Shown here: piece by piece, positions 1-9,392 of the stretch
How positions within the stretch are numbered: position 1 is the stretch's first letter
Layout of the letters: every line of letters starts with the position of its first letter
Assembly: GCA_031253545.1 (NCBI GenBank)
Contig: JAIRWH010000019.1
Location: 1-43,516 of the forward strand
Origin: Oscillospiraceae bacterium
Lineage (GTDB): Bacteria > Bacillota > Clostridia > Oscillospirales > UBA929
DNA: 43,516 nt
Direction of reading: 5' to 3'
Notes under the pieces: generated by a model
The model's database searches: none
What the model saw: only the letters and a program-made list of their open reading frames with translations
What the model was told of the DNA's origin: nothing
Made by a program: the position numbers and the translations under genes

Positions 1-2
1 CC

Positions 3-806
3 CTTGCCGTCGTAGGCTACTTCGCCCTCAAACCCGAACCGCCCATACCCGAAGACGACCTCTCACACATACAGCCCCCTCCCTCCGTGTCGCAGACCAT
101 GCCGACCCTCAAACCCTCACCCTCACCGTCGCCCTCGCCGTCACCGTCACCATCAGACCCGGAACCCTCGGAAGACATCCCCTCCAACCCGCCCGAAGAA
201 ACCCCCTCGCCGTCGGAAGGCGGTTTATTTGTGAGCATTGACGAACCCGAACCGTCACCATCACCGTCACCATCACCCAGCCCCAGCCCGTCACCTTCGC
301 CCTCGCCGTCACCGTCACCAAGCCCCAGCCCCTCACCAAGCGTGAAACCCAGCCCAAGCCCGTCACCATCGCCGAAAACATATAAAGCTGTGCTCTATAT
401 AGTGGCTGGCGAGGGATGCCCGGAAGAGTTTCTTGACCCTGATTTTCTCGGAGCAATTACTGTAAAAGGTTACGAGAATAATCCCGGCGAAAAAGAAGTG
501 TACGTTGAAAAAACATTTATTTACGAAAGAAAAGAAGTTTTATATGGTGGAACAATACGTCTGAAATATACAACAGAACTGCATCGCCGCATAGCCAGAT
601 ATTATCTCACTACGGTATTGCCCGAAGGATACATTTGGGGTGTTGCGGAAACTTATGAAGAGTATTTGAGACAAAAACACGATAGCCAAAACAGCCCGTG
701 GGCATACATAGAATATTATCATGTGGCATCTTTCAATTATAATTCTCTTACCGGGGAAGTAAACGAAGACAATTCGCCAATGAGCATAATCAAAATACCG
801 GATTGA
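3..806 (+). CDS. C-terminal part of membrane-anchored protein with Ser-Pro repeat linker (5' end outside window)
   Basis: Frame 3 is open from the window edge ([44 protein letters not shown]...), so the listed ATG at 87 is probably internal; hydrophobic segment, long (SP)n linker, then a ~140-aa AT-rich domain. Confidence 0.7.
   Translation, partial: LAVVGYFALKPEPPIPEDDLSHIQPPPSVSQTMPTLKPSPSPSPSPSPSPSDPEPSEDIPSNPPEETPSPSEGGLFVSIDEPEPSPSPSPSPSPSPSPSPSPSPSPSPSPSPSVKPSPSPSPSPKTYKAVLYIVAGEGCPEEFLDPDFLGAITVKGYENNPGEKEVYVEKTFIYERKEVLYGGTIRLKYTTELHRRIARYYLTTVLPEGYIWGVAETYEEYLRQKHDSQNSPWAYIEYYHVASFNYNSLTGEVNEDNSPMSIIKIPD
110..375. repeat. Low-complexity 6-nt-type repeats encoding (Ser-Pro)n
   Basis: Repeated ccgtca/ccatca/ccctcg/agcccc units visible in sequence. 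Confidence 0.85.
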
Positions 807-842
807 GCGGCATCGCACATCAAATACCGCATTCTCACACAC

Positions 843-883
843 AATAAACGGACAAGGTTATAGCTTGCCCGTTTATTTATTTT
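843..883 (+). terminator. Rho-independent terminator-like hairpin
   Basis: AATAAACGGACAAG-gttatag-CTTGCCCGTTTATT (one mismatch) followed by a T-rich tract. Confidence 0.65.
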
Positions 884-901
884 GAAAAGGAGGAAATAAT
901 C

Positions 902-1661
<760 letters not shown>

Positions 1662-1671
<10 letters not shown>

Positions 1672-2150
1672 TTGCGCTGCAAGGGTTTCGGGGCTGTCAG
1701 CACTTTAATTGGCATTTTCGAGAAAGCCGGCCTTCTTCGCCATACTCTTTTTTGCCAAGTGAGCGTAACCCGCCTCAGCGTGTCGCAATCGCTCCACCCG
1801 CCGATTTGCGTAACATAGTGTTCGGGGATTTGCAAACGGTAGGCAAGCAACGCAAAACCGTGACGCAACCTACGGAAACCCACCCTCGGAAGCCCGTTTG
1901 CTTCGCAAATGGCGCTTATGCGCTTGCGTGCGCCGTCAGCAGTACACAGCATAACACGCCCGCCGCTATTTGTCAACGCCGTTTTTAGTTCGGGGATAAA
2001 TAAGTGAACGCCACGCCCCGACGCGGCGTTCTTGTTTTCCTCTTTCCGTGTCAACCTGCCGCGCTTGTTTGGCACAACGGCTCCGCGTACCCTGATAATG
2101 CCGTTGTCAATGTCAATACCTTTGGGACGCAAGCCCATGCCGCGCAACAA
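1662..2150 (-). pseudogene. Tyrosine recombinase/phage integrase catalytic-domain remnant
   Basis: GLRPKGIDIDNGIIRVRG...GLPRVGFRRLRHGFALLAYRLQIPEHYVTQIGGWSDCDTLRRVTLTWQK resembles the integrase HDLRH...GGW...RVYxHT region; N-terminal half missing and catalytic Tyr position lost. Confidence 0.75.
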
Positions 2151-2504
2151 GCAAAAAGGTCATTTACGACGGCGTGAGCCTATGTGCGAAGCCGGGGGAG
2201 ATGCTGGCAATCGCGGGCGGTTCGGGCGCGGGCGGCAACCTCTGTTTACGCGGCTCGCTCGCCGAGTCGCTCGCCTTCTTCGGCGTGGGCGACGTGGTGG
2301 ATAGACGTGGTGGATATATACAGGAGCATAGCGGACGAGCCGCTCAAATGGCGCGAAAAATACGACACGACGCAAGCGAAAAAAACAAAAAGCGCAACCG
2401 GCGGCGGCTCCGCCCAAAAGCCCAAAAAGAAGGAATGGGCAAAGCAAACGGAAGCGATACGGCGGTTTATCGAATTATTTGACAAAAGCGCGGATATGCG
2501 GTAA
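2150..2504 (+). pseudogene. ABC-transporter ATPase N-terminal remnant fused to a charged C-terminus, frameshifted
   Basis: SKKVIYDGVSLCAKPGEMLAIAGGSGAGG resembles the ABC Walker A region with GKST lost; a 13-bp tandem duplication at 2291-2316 shifts the frame. Confidence 0.6.
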
Positions 2505-2507
2505 TAT
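2479..2507 (+). promoter_or_regulatory. Putative sigma70-type promoter of pyrG
   Basis: TTGACA, 17-nt spacer, TAATAT. Confidence 0.6.
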
Positions 2508-2537
2508 ATCCGCAGGACGGATATGGGGGGTGAGTTT

Positions 2538-4133
2538 CTGACGAAGTATATCTTCGTTACCGGCGGCGTGGTCTCCGGACTGGGCAAGGGCATTACCGCC
2601 GCTTCGCTGGGCAGGCTGCTCAAGCAGCGCGGCCTCAAGGTCGTCTCGCAAAAGCTCGACCCGTACATGAACGTGGACCCCGGCACAATGAACCCCTTTC
2701 AGCACGGCGAGGTGTTTGTGACCGACGACGGGGCGGAGACGGACCTTGACTTAGGCCACTACGAGCGCTTTACCGACGAAAACCTCACCAAACTCAGCAA
2801 CCTCACCTCCGGCAAGGTTTACCAGACCGTGCTGGAACGCGAACGCGCCGGTGTCTATTTGGGCGGCACAGTGCAGGTTATACCCCACGTCACGGAGATT
2901 ATCAAGAGCTTTATATACCAAGGCGCGGATAACGGTCGCGCCGACGTGCTGATTACGGAGATAGGCGGCACGACGGGCGACATAGAAAGCCAGCCGTTTT
3001 TGGAGGCCATCAGGCAAATATCGTTGGAAAAAGGCCGCGAACACTGCCTGTTTATACATGTCACGCTCGTGCCGTATCTGAAGTGCTCCGGCGAGCACAA
3101 ATCCAAGCCCACGCAGCACTCCGTGAAAGAGCTGCGCGCTTTGGGCATTTCGCCCAACGTCATCATCGCGCGCGCGGACGAACCTTTGAGCGGCGGCATA
3201 AAAGACAAAATCTCGCTCTTTTGCAACGTGAAGCCGGACTGCGTGATTGAAAACATCTCGCTCTCCTCGCTTTATGAAGCGCCCCTCATGCTCTACGAAA
3301 ACGGGCTTGACAGGGTGGTCTGCCGCGAGCTCTCGCTTTCCCCGCCGGAGCCGGACCTTGCCGAGTGGCGCGGTTTGGCCCTGAAAATCGCCACGCGCGA
3401 GAAGAAAGTAACCATCGCCGTGGTGGGCAAATATGTCAAACTCCGCGACGCTTATCTATCCATTATCGAAAGCCTCAACCACGCCGGCTTTGAAGCGGGC
3501 GCGGATGTGGAGATTATGTGGGTGGACAGCGAAACCATTACCGACGCTAACGCCGCCGAGGCCTTGGCCGATATAGACGGCATGATTATCCCCGGCGGTT
3601 TTGGCGACAGGGGCATTGAGGGCAAGATTGCCGCCTGCCGCCACGCCCGTATCAACGGTATTCCCTATCTCGGTATCTGCTTAGGCATGCAGGTGGCCGT
3701 GATTGAGTACGCGCGCGGCGTTTGCGCGTTGGAGGGCGCGCATTCCGGGGAGTTCGACGCCGCCTCGCCCCACCGCGTCATTGACCTCATGCCCGGTCAG
3801 GCGGGATTGCAGGGCAGCGGGGGCACAATGCGCCTCGGCGCGTACCCCTGTGTAATCAAGGAGGGCACGTTGCTCCACACCCTATATGGCGGCGGGCATA
3901 TCAGCGAACGCCACCGCCACCGTTACGAGTTTAACAACGACTACAAAGCCGCGTTGGAGCGGCACGGTCTTGTGGTCTGCGGTATGTCGCCGGACGGCAA
4001 TTTGGCGGAGGCTGTCGAGCTGCCGGGGCACCCTTATTTTGTGGGTGTGCAGTTTCACCCCGAGTTTAAGAGCCGCCCAAACAGGCCGCACCCGCTGTTT
4101 TTGGGTTTGGTGCGGGCGGCCGCGAAGGAGTGA
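2538..4133 (+). CDS. pyrG: CTP synthase
   Basis: [34 protein letters not shown]...; GATase domain GGFGDRG...GICLGMQ. Listed ORF starts at ATG 2523, but conserved (M)TKYIFVTGG aligns to CTG 2538. Confidence 0.95.
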   Translation: MTKYIFVTGGVVSGLGKGITAASLGRLLKQRGLKVVSQKLDPYMNVDPGTMNPFQHGEVFVTDDGAETDLDLGHYERFTDENLTKLSNLTSGKVYQTVLERERAGVYLGGTVQVIPHVTEIIKSFIYQGADNGRADVLITEIGGTTGDIESQPFLEAIRQISLEKGREHCLFIHVTLVPYLKCSGEHKSKPTQHSVKELRALGISPNVIIARADEPLSGGIKDKISLFCNVKPDCVIENISLSSLYEAPLMLYENGLDRVVCRELSLSPPEPDLAEWRGLALKIATREKKVTIAVVGKYVKLRDAYLSIIESLNHAGFEAGADVEIMWVDSETITDANAAEALADIDGMIIPGGFGDRGIEGKIAACRHARINGIPYLGICLGMQVAVIEYARGVCALEGAHSGEFDAASPHRVIDLMPGQAGLQGSGGTMRLGAYPCVIKEGTLLHTLYGGGHISERHRHRYEFNNDYKAALERHGLVVCGMSPDGNLAEAVELPGHPYFVGVQFHPEFKSRPNRPHPLFLGLVRAAAKE

Positions 4134-4137
4134 GCGC

Positions 4138-5313
4138 ATGAACGTCAACCGCAACTACGCCGCCCTGCACGAGAGCTACCTATTTTCCGACATTGCCGCC
4201 AGAATCCGCGCGCACGCTTCGCGCGGCGGCACACGCCGGATTATAAGGCTCGGTATCGGCGATGTCACGCTGCCGCTTGCGCCCGTTGTCACCGAGGCCA
4301 TGTCCGCCGCCGCCGCCGAGATGTCCTGCGCGGGCACGTTTCGGGGTTACGGCGAAGAACAGGGCTACGCCTTCCTGCGCGAAGCCGTGTGCGGCTACTA
4401 CGCCTCGAAGGGCGTGAACCTCGACGCGGACGAGGTCTTCATCAGCGACGGCGCCAAGAGCGACCTCGGCAATATGCCCGATATATTCGCGCTCGACAAC
4501 ACCGTGCTGATTACCGACCCCGTGTACCCCGTGTATGTGGACAGCAACGTGATGGCGGGTCGCCCCATTACCTACATCACCGGCGATATATCCAACGGCT
4601 TTCTGCCGTTGCCTTCCCGCGCCCCCCGCGCGGATATCGTGTATCTCTGCTCGCCGGGCAACCCCACCGGCGCGGTGTACACCAAGGAGCAACTGGCGCT
4701 TTGGGTAGATTACGCCCTGCGCGGCGATGCCGTTATACTCTTCGACAGCGCCTATGAGCGCTTTGTGCGGCAGGCGCATTTGCCCACGAGCATATATCAG
4801 ATACCGGGCGCGGACAAATGCGCCATTGAGTTTTGCTCGCTTTCCAAGACAGCCGGTTTTACCGGCACAAGGTGCGGCTACACGGTGGTGCCCCGGGCGC
4901 TCACGCGGGGCGGCGCGAGCCTCAATAAGCTGTGGCTGCGGCGGCAGACCACCAAGTTCAACGGCGTGGCCTATGTGGTGCAACGCGGCGCGCAGGCGGT
5001 GTTTACCCGGGAAGGCTTGGAACAGACGGACGCGCAGGTCGCCTATTACCTGCAAAACGCCCGCGTTATTGCCGAGGCGCTTGAAAAGAAGGGCTTATGG
5101 CACACGGGCGGGGTCAACTCCCCCTATGTGTGGTGCGCCTGCCCCGACGGCATGAACTCTTGGGAATACTTCGACTACTTGCTCGAAAACGCCGACATCG
5201 CGGGCACTCCGGGCGCGGGCTTCGGTTCGGGCGGTGAAGGGTTTTTCCGCTTTTCGGCGTTCTGCGACAACGAGTCCGCCCGGGATGCGGCAGACAGAAT
5301 AAAAAAACTCTGA
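4138..5313 (+). CDS. dapL: LL-diaminopimelate aminotransferase
   Basis: Class I/II aminotransferase: LGIGDVTLPL...FISDGAKSDLGN...YLCSPGNPTGAVY...FCSLSKTAGFTGTRCGYTVVP; ATG 4138 just after the pyrG stop. Confidence 0.93.
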   Translation: MNVNRNYAALHESYLFSDIAARIRAHASRGGTRRIIRLGIGDVTLPLAPVVTEAMSAAAAEMSCAGTFRGYGEEQGYAFLREAVCGYYASKGVNLDADEVFISDGAKSDLGNMPDIFALDNTVLITDPVYPVYVDSNVMAGRPITYITGDISNGFLPLPSRAPRADIVYLCSPGNPTGAVYTKEQLALWVDYALRGDAVILFDSAYERFVRQAHLPTSIYQIPGADKCAIEFCSLSKTAGFTGTRCGYTVVPRALTRGGASLNKLWLRRQTTKFNGVAYVVQRGAQAVFTREGLEQTDAQVAYYLQNARVIAEALEKKGLWHTGGVNSPYVWCACPDGMNSWEYFDYLLENADIAGTPGAGFGSGGEGFFRFSAFCDNESARDAADRIKKL

Positions 5314-5321
5314 AAAAACGC

Positions 5322-5350
5322 TTGACAAACGTTCACGCTTAGTTCATAAT
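5322..5350 (+). promoter_or_regulatory. Putative promoter of amt-PII
   Basis: TTGACA, 17-nt spacer, CATAAT. Confidence 0.65.
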
Positions 5351-5367
5351 GCTCTTGTGAGCAGCAA

Positions 5368-5407
5368 TGACGCTGTGGACATACCTGTCCGCAGCGTCAC
5401 ATTTTTT
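5368..5407 (+). terminator. Promoter-proximal terminator/attenuator-like hairpin in the amt leader
   Basis: TGACGCTGTGGACA-tacc-TGTCCGCAGCGTCA (14-bp stem with one G-U) followed by ca, a and TTTTTT. Confidence 0.65.
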
Positions 5408-5420
5408 CAAGGGAAGGTGT

Positions 5421-7142
5421 ATGCAAATGGAAGAAATCGCGAGAGAAATCGGCAATGAGCTGGCAAACGGCTACTGGTTCCTAGTGGGCGTGTCCTTGGT
5501 GTTCTTTATGAACGCCGGGTTTGCCATGCTCGAAGCGGGCTTCACCCGAGCGAAAAACACGGCGAACATCCTCATGAAAAACCTCATGGACTTCGGTCTG
5601 GGCACAATCTGTTTCCTCCTCATCGGCTACACGATTATGATGTCAGCCAAGCACAACGGCTTCATCGGCGTGCCCGACCTCTCCGTCTTCCTCGACTGGG
5701 GAGAGTTTGACTACTCCGACTTCATCTTCAACCTCGTCTTCTGCGCCACCGCCGCCACCATCGTCTCCGGCGGCATGGCCGAGCGCACCAAGTTCTCCGC
5801 CTATTGCCTTTACAGCATCGCCATCACGGCGTTCGTCTACCCCGTTGAAGCGGGTTGGGTGTGGAACGGCGAAGGTTGGCTTGCCGTGAGAGGCTTCACC
5901 GATTTCGCCGGCTCGGCCGCCATCCACATGGTGGGCGGTATCTCGGCCTTCATCGGCGCGGCGTTCCTCGGACCCCGTCTCGGCAAGTACGTCAAAGACG
6001 AAAAGACCGGCAAGAAAAAAGCCCGCGCCATACCCGGCCACTCGCTCACGCTCGGCGCTTTGGGTATGTTTATCCTTTGGTTTGGCTGGTACGGCTTCAA
6101 CGGCGCCGCCGCCGGCGACCCCTCGGAGCTCGGCGCCATCTTCGTGACCACCACCATTGCCGCCGCCGTGGGCGCCGTGTCCACCATGCTCTACACCTGG
6201 ATTAAAAACGGCAACCCCGACGTGTCAATGTCCCTCAACGGCGCGCTCGCCGGCCTTGTGGGCATTACCGCAGGCTGCGCCTACTTAGACGCGTTCGGCG
6301 CGGCCATCGTCGGCCTTGTGGCCGGTGTGCTCGTGGTTGTCGCCGTGGAAGTCATTGACCTCAAGATTCATGTGGACGACCCGGTAGGCGCCGTGGCCGT
6401 GCACGGAGTCAACGGCGTTTGGGGCGCGTTGGCCGTGGGCCTGTTCGCCACATACGCCCCCACCGATGCCACGGGCGCGGGCCTGTTCTACGGCGGCGGA
6501 GCGAGCCTGCTCGGCATACAGGCGCTCGGCGTGGTCACCATCGCCGGTTGGACTATCCTCACCATCGGTTTGGTTTTCTTCGCCATCAAGAAACTCCACG
6601 GTCTGCGCGTATCCGAAGCGGATGAGATTATGGGTCTTGACTTCACGGAGCACGGCATGGAAAGCTCAAGCTACGCCGACTTCCTGCCGGCCGCGTCCGC
6701 GGTACCCGTGTCCGCCACCGCCCCCGCGCCCGTGTCGCCGGAAGTCGCCGTGCCGGTCACAGACGTTTCCACGGGCAAAAAGCTCACAAAGGTCACCATC
6801 ATCACCAAAGAAAGCCGCTTCGAGGCGCTCGACGCAGCCTTTGCCCGTATCGGCATTACCGGCATTACCGTGACCAACGTGCTCGGCTACGGTTTGCAGC
6901 GCGGCGCGCGCACATACCGCGGCGTGGCCGTGGACGCTCAGCTCCTGCCCAAAATCCAGATAGACGTGGTCGTCAGCAAGGTGCCCGTCCGCACCCTCAT
7001 AGACACGGTGAAGCAGGTGCTGTACACAGGCAATATCGGCGACGGCAAGATATTCGTCTCCGATGTGGAAAACGTCATCAAAGTGCGCACGGGCGAGGAA
7101 GGCTACGACGCGCTGCAAGACTCCGAGCCGGGCGAAGAGTAA
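5421..7142 (+). CDS. Ammonium transporter fused to C-terminal PII (GlnB/GlnK) domain
   Basis: Amt core (AGFTRAKNTANILMKN...GMAERTKFSAY...GGISAFIGAAFLGPR...HGVNGVWGALAVGLFA), Pro/Ala/Val linker, then PII domain LTKVTIITKESRFEALDAAFARIGITGITVTNVLGYGLQRGARTYRG...YTGNIGDGKIFVSDVENVIKVRTGE. Confidence 0.93.
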   Translation: MQMEEIAREIGNELANGYWFLVGVSLVFFMNAGFAMLEAGFTRAKNTANILMKNLMDFGLGTICFLLIGYTIMMSAKHNGFIGVPDLSVFLDWGEFDYSDFIFNLVFCATAATIVSGGMAERTKFSAYCLYSIAITAFVYPVEAGWVWNGEGWLAVRGFTDFAGSAAIHMVGGISAFIGAAFLGPRLGKYVKDEKTGKKKARAIPGHSLTLGALGMFILWFGWYGFNGAAAGDPSELGAIFVTTTIAAAVGAVSTMLYTWIKNGNPDVSMSLNGALAGLVGITAGCAYLDAFGAAIVGLVAGVLVVVAVEVIDLKIHVDDPVGAVAVHGVNGVWGALAVGLFATYAPTDATGAGLFYGGGASLLGIQALGVVTIAGWTILTIGLVFFAIKKLHGLRVSEADEIMGLDFTEHGMESSSYADFLPAASAVPVSATAPAPVSPEVAVPVTDVSTGKKLTKVTIITKESRFEALDAAFARIGITGITVTNVLGYGLQRGARTYRGVAVDAQLLPKIQIDVVVSKVPVRTLIDTVKQVLYTGNIGDGKIFVSDVENVIKVRTGEEGYDALQDSEPGEE

Positions 7143-7187
7143 CCCATATACGCGGCCGACAGTCGTCGGCAGGGAGGAGATACGCAA

Positions 7188-9275
7188 ATGAAAGATATAC
7201 CGTCTCTATTCGGGAGCATGGTATTCAACGACGCGGTCATGCAGGCGCGTTTGCCCAAGGAGGTCTACAAAGCCCTGAAAAAGACCATATCCAAAGGCAC
7301 GCACTTAGAGCTTGACGTGGCTAACTCCGTGGCTAACGCCATGAAGGAATGGGCGTTGGAAAAAGGCGCCACCCACTTTACGCACTGGTTCCAGCCCATG
7401 ACCGGCACCACCGCCGAAAAGCACGAGAGCTTCATCTCGCCCGTGCCCGGCGGCAGGGTGATTATGGAGTTTTCCGGCAAAGAGCTTGTGCGCGGCGAGC
7501 CGGACGCTTCCAGTTTCCCCTCCGGCGGCCTGCGCGCCACTTTCGAGGCCAGGGGCTACACCGTGTGGGACATCACCTCTTACGCGTTCATCAAAGACGG
7601 CACGCTCTGCATACCCACGGCGTTCTGCTCATACAGCGGCGAGGCGCTCGACAAGAAAACGCCCCTGCTGCGCTCTATGGAGGCGCTCGACAGGCAAGCG
7701 CTGCGCATACTCAGGCTCTTCAATAACACCACCGCTTCGCGCGTCATCAGCGAGGTAGGCCCCGAACAGGAATACTTCCTCATAGACATCGAATCCTTCA
7801 AGCAGCGCCCCGACCTCGTATACACGGGCAGAACCCTTTTCGGGGCGCGCCCGCCCAAGGGGCAGGAACTGGAAGACCACTACTTCGGCAGCTTGAAGCC
7901 GCGCATATCCGCCTTCATGAAGGAGTTGGACGAAGAACTGTGGAAGCTCGGCGTGTGCGCCAAGACCAGGCACAACGAAGTTTCGCCCGCGCAGCACGAG
8001 CTTGCGCCCATTTTCGCCACCACCAATATCGCCACCGACCACAACCAACTCACTATGGAGTTAATGCGAAGCATCGCCCCGAGGCACAACCTCGTGTGCC
8101 TCCTCCACGAAAAGCCCTTCGCGGGTGTCAATGGCAGCGGGAAACACAACAACTGGTCGCTTTCCACCGACACGGGCGTGAATTTGCTCGAACCCGGCGA
8201 CACACCGCACGAAAACGCCCAGTTCCTGCTCTTTTTGTCGGCGGTCATCAAAGCCGTGGACGATTACCAAGACCTGCTGAGGGTTTCCTGCGCCAGCGCC
8301 GCCAACGACCACCGGCTCGGCGCAAACGAGGCGCCCCCCGCCGTGGTATCCATGTTCCTCGGCGACGAGCTCACGGAGATATTGGAGGCGTTGGAGTCCG
8401 GCGCGGATTACAAGAACAGGACCAAAGACGAGATGGAAATCGGCGTGTCCGTGTTGCCGCATTTCCCCAAAGACACCACCGACCGCAACCGTACCTCCCC
8501 GTTTGCCTTCACGGGCAACAAATTCGAGTTCCGCATGGTCGGCTCCGCGTTTTCCATCGCAGGCCCCAATATCGTGCTCAACACCATCATAGCCGAATCG
8601 TTGCGCGTGTTTGCCGACGCTCTGGAAAAATCCGCCAACTTCACCGCCGACCTCGCGGCCATTGTGAAGACCACTTTCCGCCTCCATAAGCGCATAGTGT
8701 TCAATGGCAACAACTACGCCGAGGAATGGCTCGCGGAAGCCGAGAAACGCGGTCTTTCCAACTTGAAGACCACCGTGGACGCGTTGCCTGAGTTTATCGG
8801 CAAGAAGAGCCTTGAGCTTTTCACGCGCCACCATGTCTTTTCCGAGGCGGAGCTCCATTCCCGTTATGAGATTTTCTTGGAAGCCTACTGCAAGACCATC
8901 AACATCGAGGCGCTCACCATGGTTGATATGGTCAGCCGCGACATTATACCCGCGTGTATCAGCTATCAAACCGACTTGGCAAAACTCCGTAAATTGAAGA
9001 CCGAGTGCGGCGTGGCCGCCGAGCCGGAAGACCAATTGCTCGGCGCCGTGTCCAAGCTCACCGCCTGCCTCCACAAGAAGCTCGCCGAACTGGAAAAAAC
9101 GCTCATAGACTCCAAGGAAACCCACGAGCTTTTGGCTCACGCCGCTTTCTACCGCGACAAAGTCTATGTGGCCATGTCCGAGCTACGGCTTACCGTGGAC
9201 GAGCTCGAAATGCTTGTGGCCACCAAGTATTGGCCCTACCCGTCCTACGGGCGCATACTCTTCGGCATAATCTGA
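7188..9275 (+). CDS. glnN: Glutamine synthetase type III
   Basis: 695 aa; [59 protein letters not shown] typical of GSIII. Confidence 0.94.
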   Translation: MKDIPSLFGSMVFNDAVMQARLPKEVYKALKKTISKGTHLELDVANSVANAMKEWALEKGATHFTHWFQPMTGTTAEKHESFISPVPGGRVIMEFSGKELVRGEPDASSFPSGGLRATFEARGYTVWDITSYAFIKDGTLCIPTAFCSYSGEALDKKTPLLRSMEALDRQALRILRLFNNTTASRVISEVGPEQEYFLIDIESFKQRPDLVYTGRTLFGARPPKGQELEDHYFGSLKPRISAFMKELDEELWKLGVCAKTRHNEVSPAQHELAPIFATTNIATDHNQLTMELMRSIAPRHNLVCLLHEKPFAGVNGSGKHNNWSLSTDTGVNLLEPGDTPHENAQFLLFLSAVIKAVDDYQDLLRVSCASAANDHRLGANEAPPAVVSMFLGDELTEILEALESGADYKNRTKDEMEIGVSVLPHFPKDTTDRNRTSPFAFTGNKFEFRMVGSAFSIAGPNIVLNTIIAESLRVFADALEKSANFTADLAAIVKTTFRLHKRIVFNGNNYAEEWLAEAEKRGLSNLKTTVDALPEFIGKKSLELFTRHHVFSEAELHSRYEIFLEAYCKTINIEALTMVDMVSRDIIPACISYQTDLAKLRKLKTECGVAAEPEDQLLGAVSKLTACLHKKLAELEKTLIDSKETHELLAHAAFYRDKVYVAMSELRLTVDELEMLVATKYWPYPSYGRILFGII

Positions 9276-9293
9276 GCGGCGAGGCCGCGTAAT

Positions 9294-9366
9294 AAAGCGC
9301 TTGCTTGCGTCTCCTCCGCGCACAAATTGCGGGGGAGACGCAAAAGTGCTTGCCTTTGTTTTTTTC
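9294..9366 (+). terminator. Probable terminator after glnN
   Basis: TTGCGTCTCCTCCGC-gcacaaatt-GCGGGGGAGACGCAA, then aagtgcttgccttt and a T-run. Confidence 0.55.
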
Positions 9367-9392
9367 CACAGCCGACATACCGGAGGAACGCT

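Noticed and set aside
110-375. Possible CRISPR-like or satellite repeat
   Set aside because: Short coding microsatellite for Ser-Pro without spacers; likewise 38335-38580 is an in-frame coding repeat.
5368-5399. ANTAR-type antitermination hairpin pair
   Set aside because: Only one hairpin is visible and the possible hexaloop (ATACCT) lacks the G expected at position 4; kept only as a generic attenuator.
9276-9392. T-box leader for aspS
   Set aside because: The hairpin is a simple GC stem with T-run; no T-box sequence or specifier-loop layout seen.
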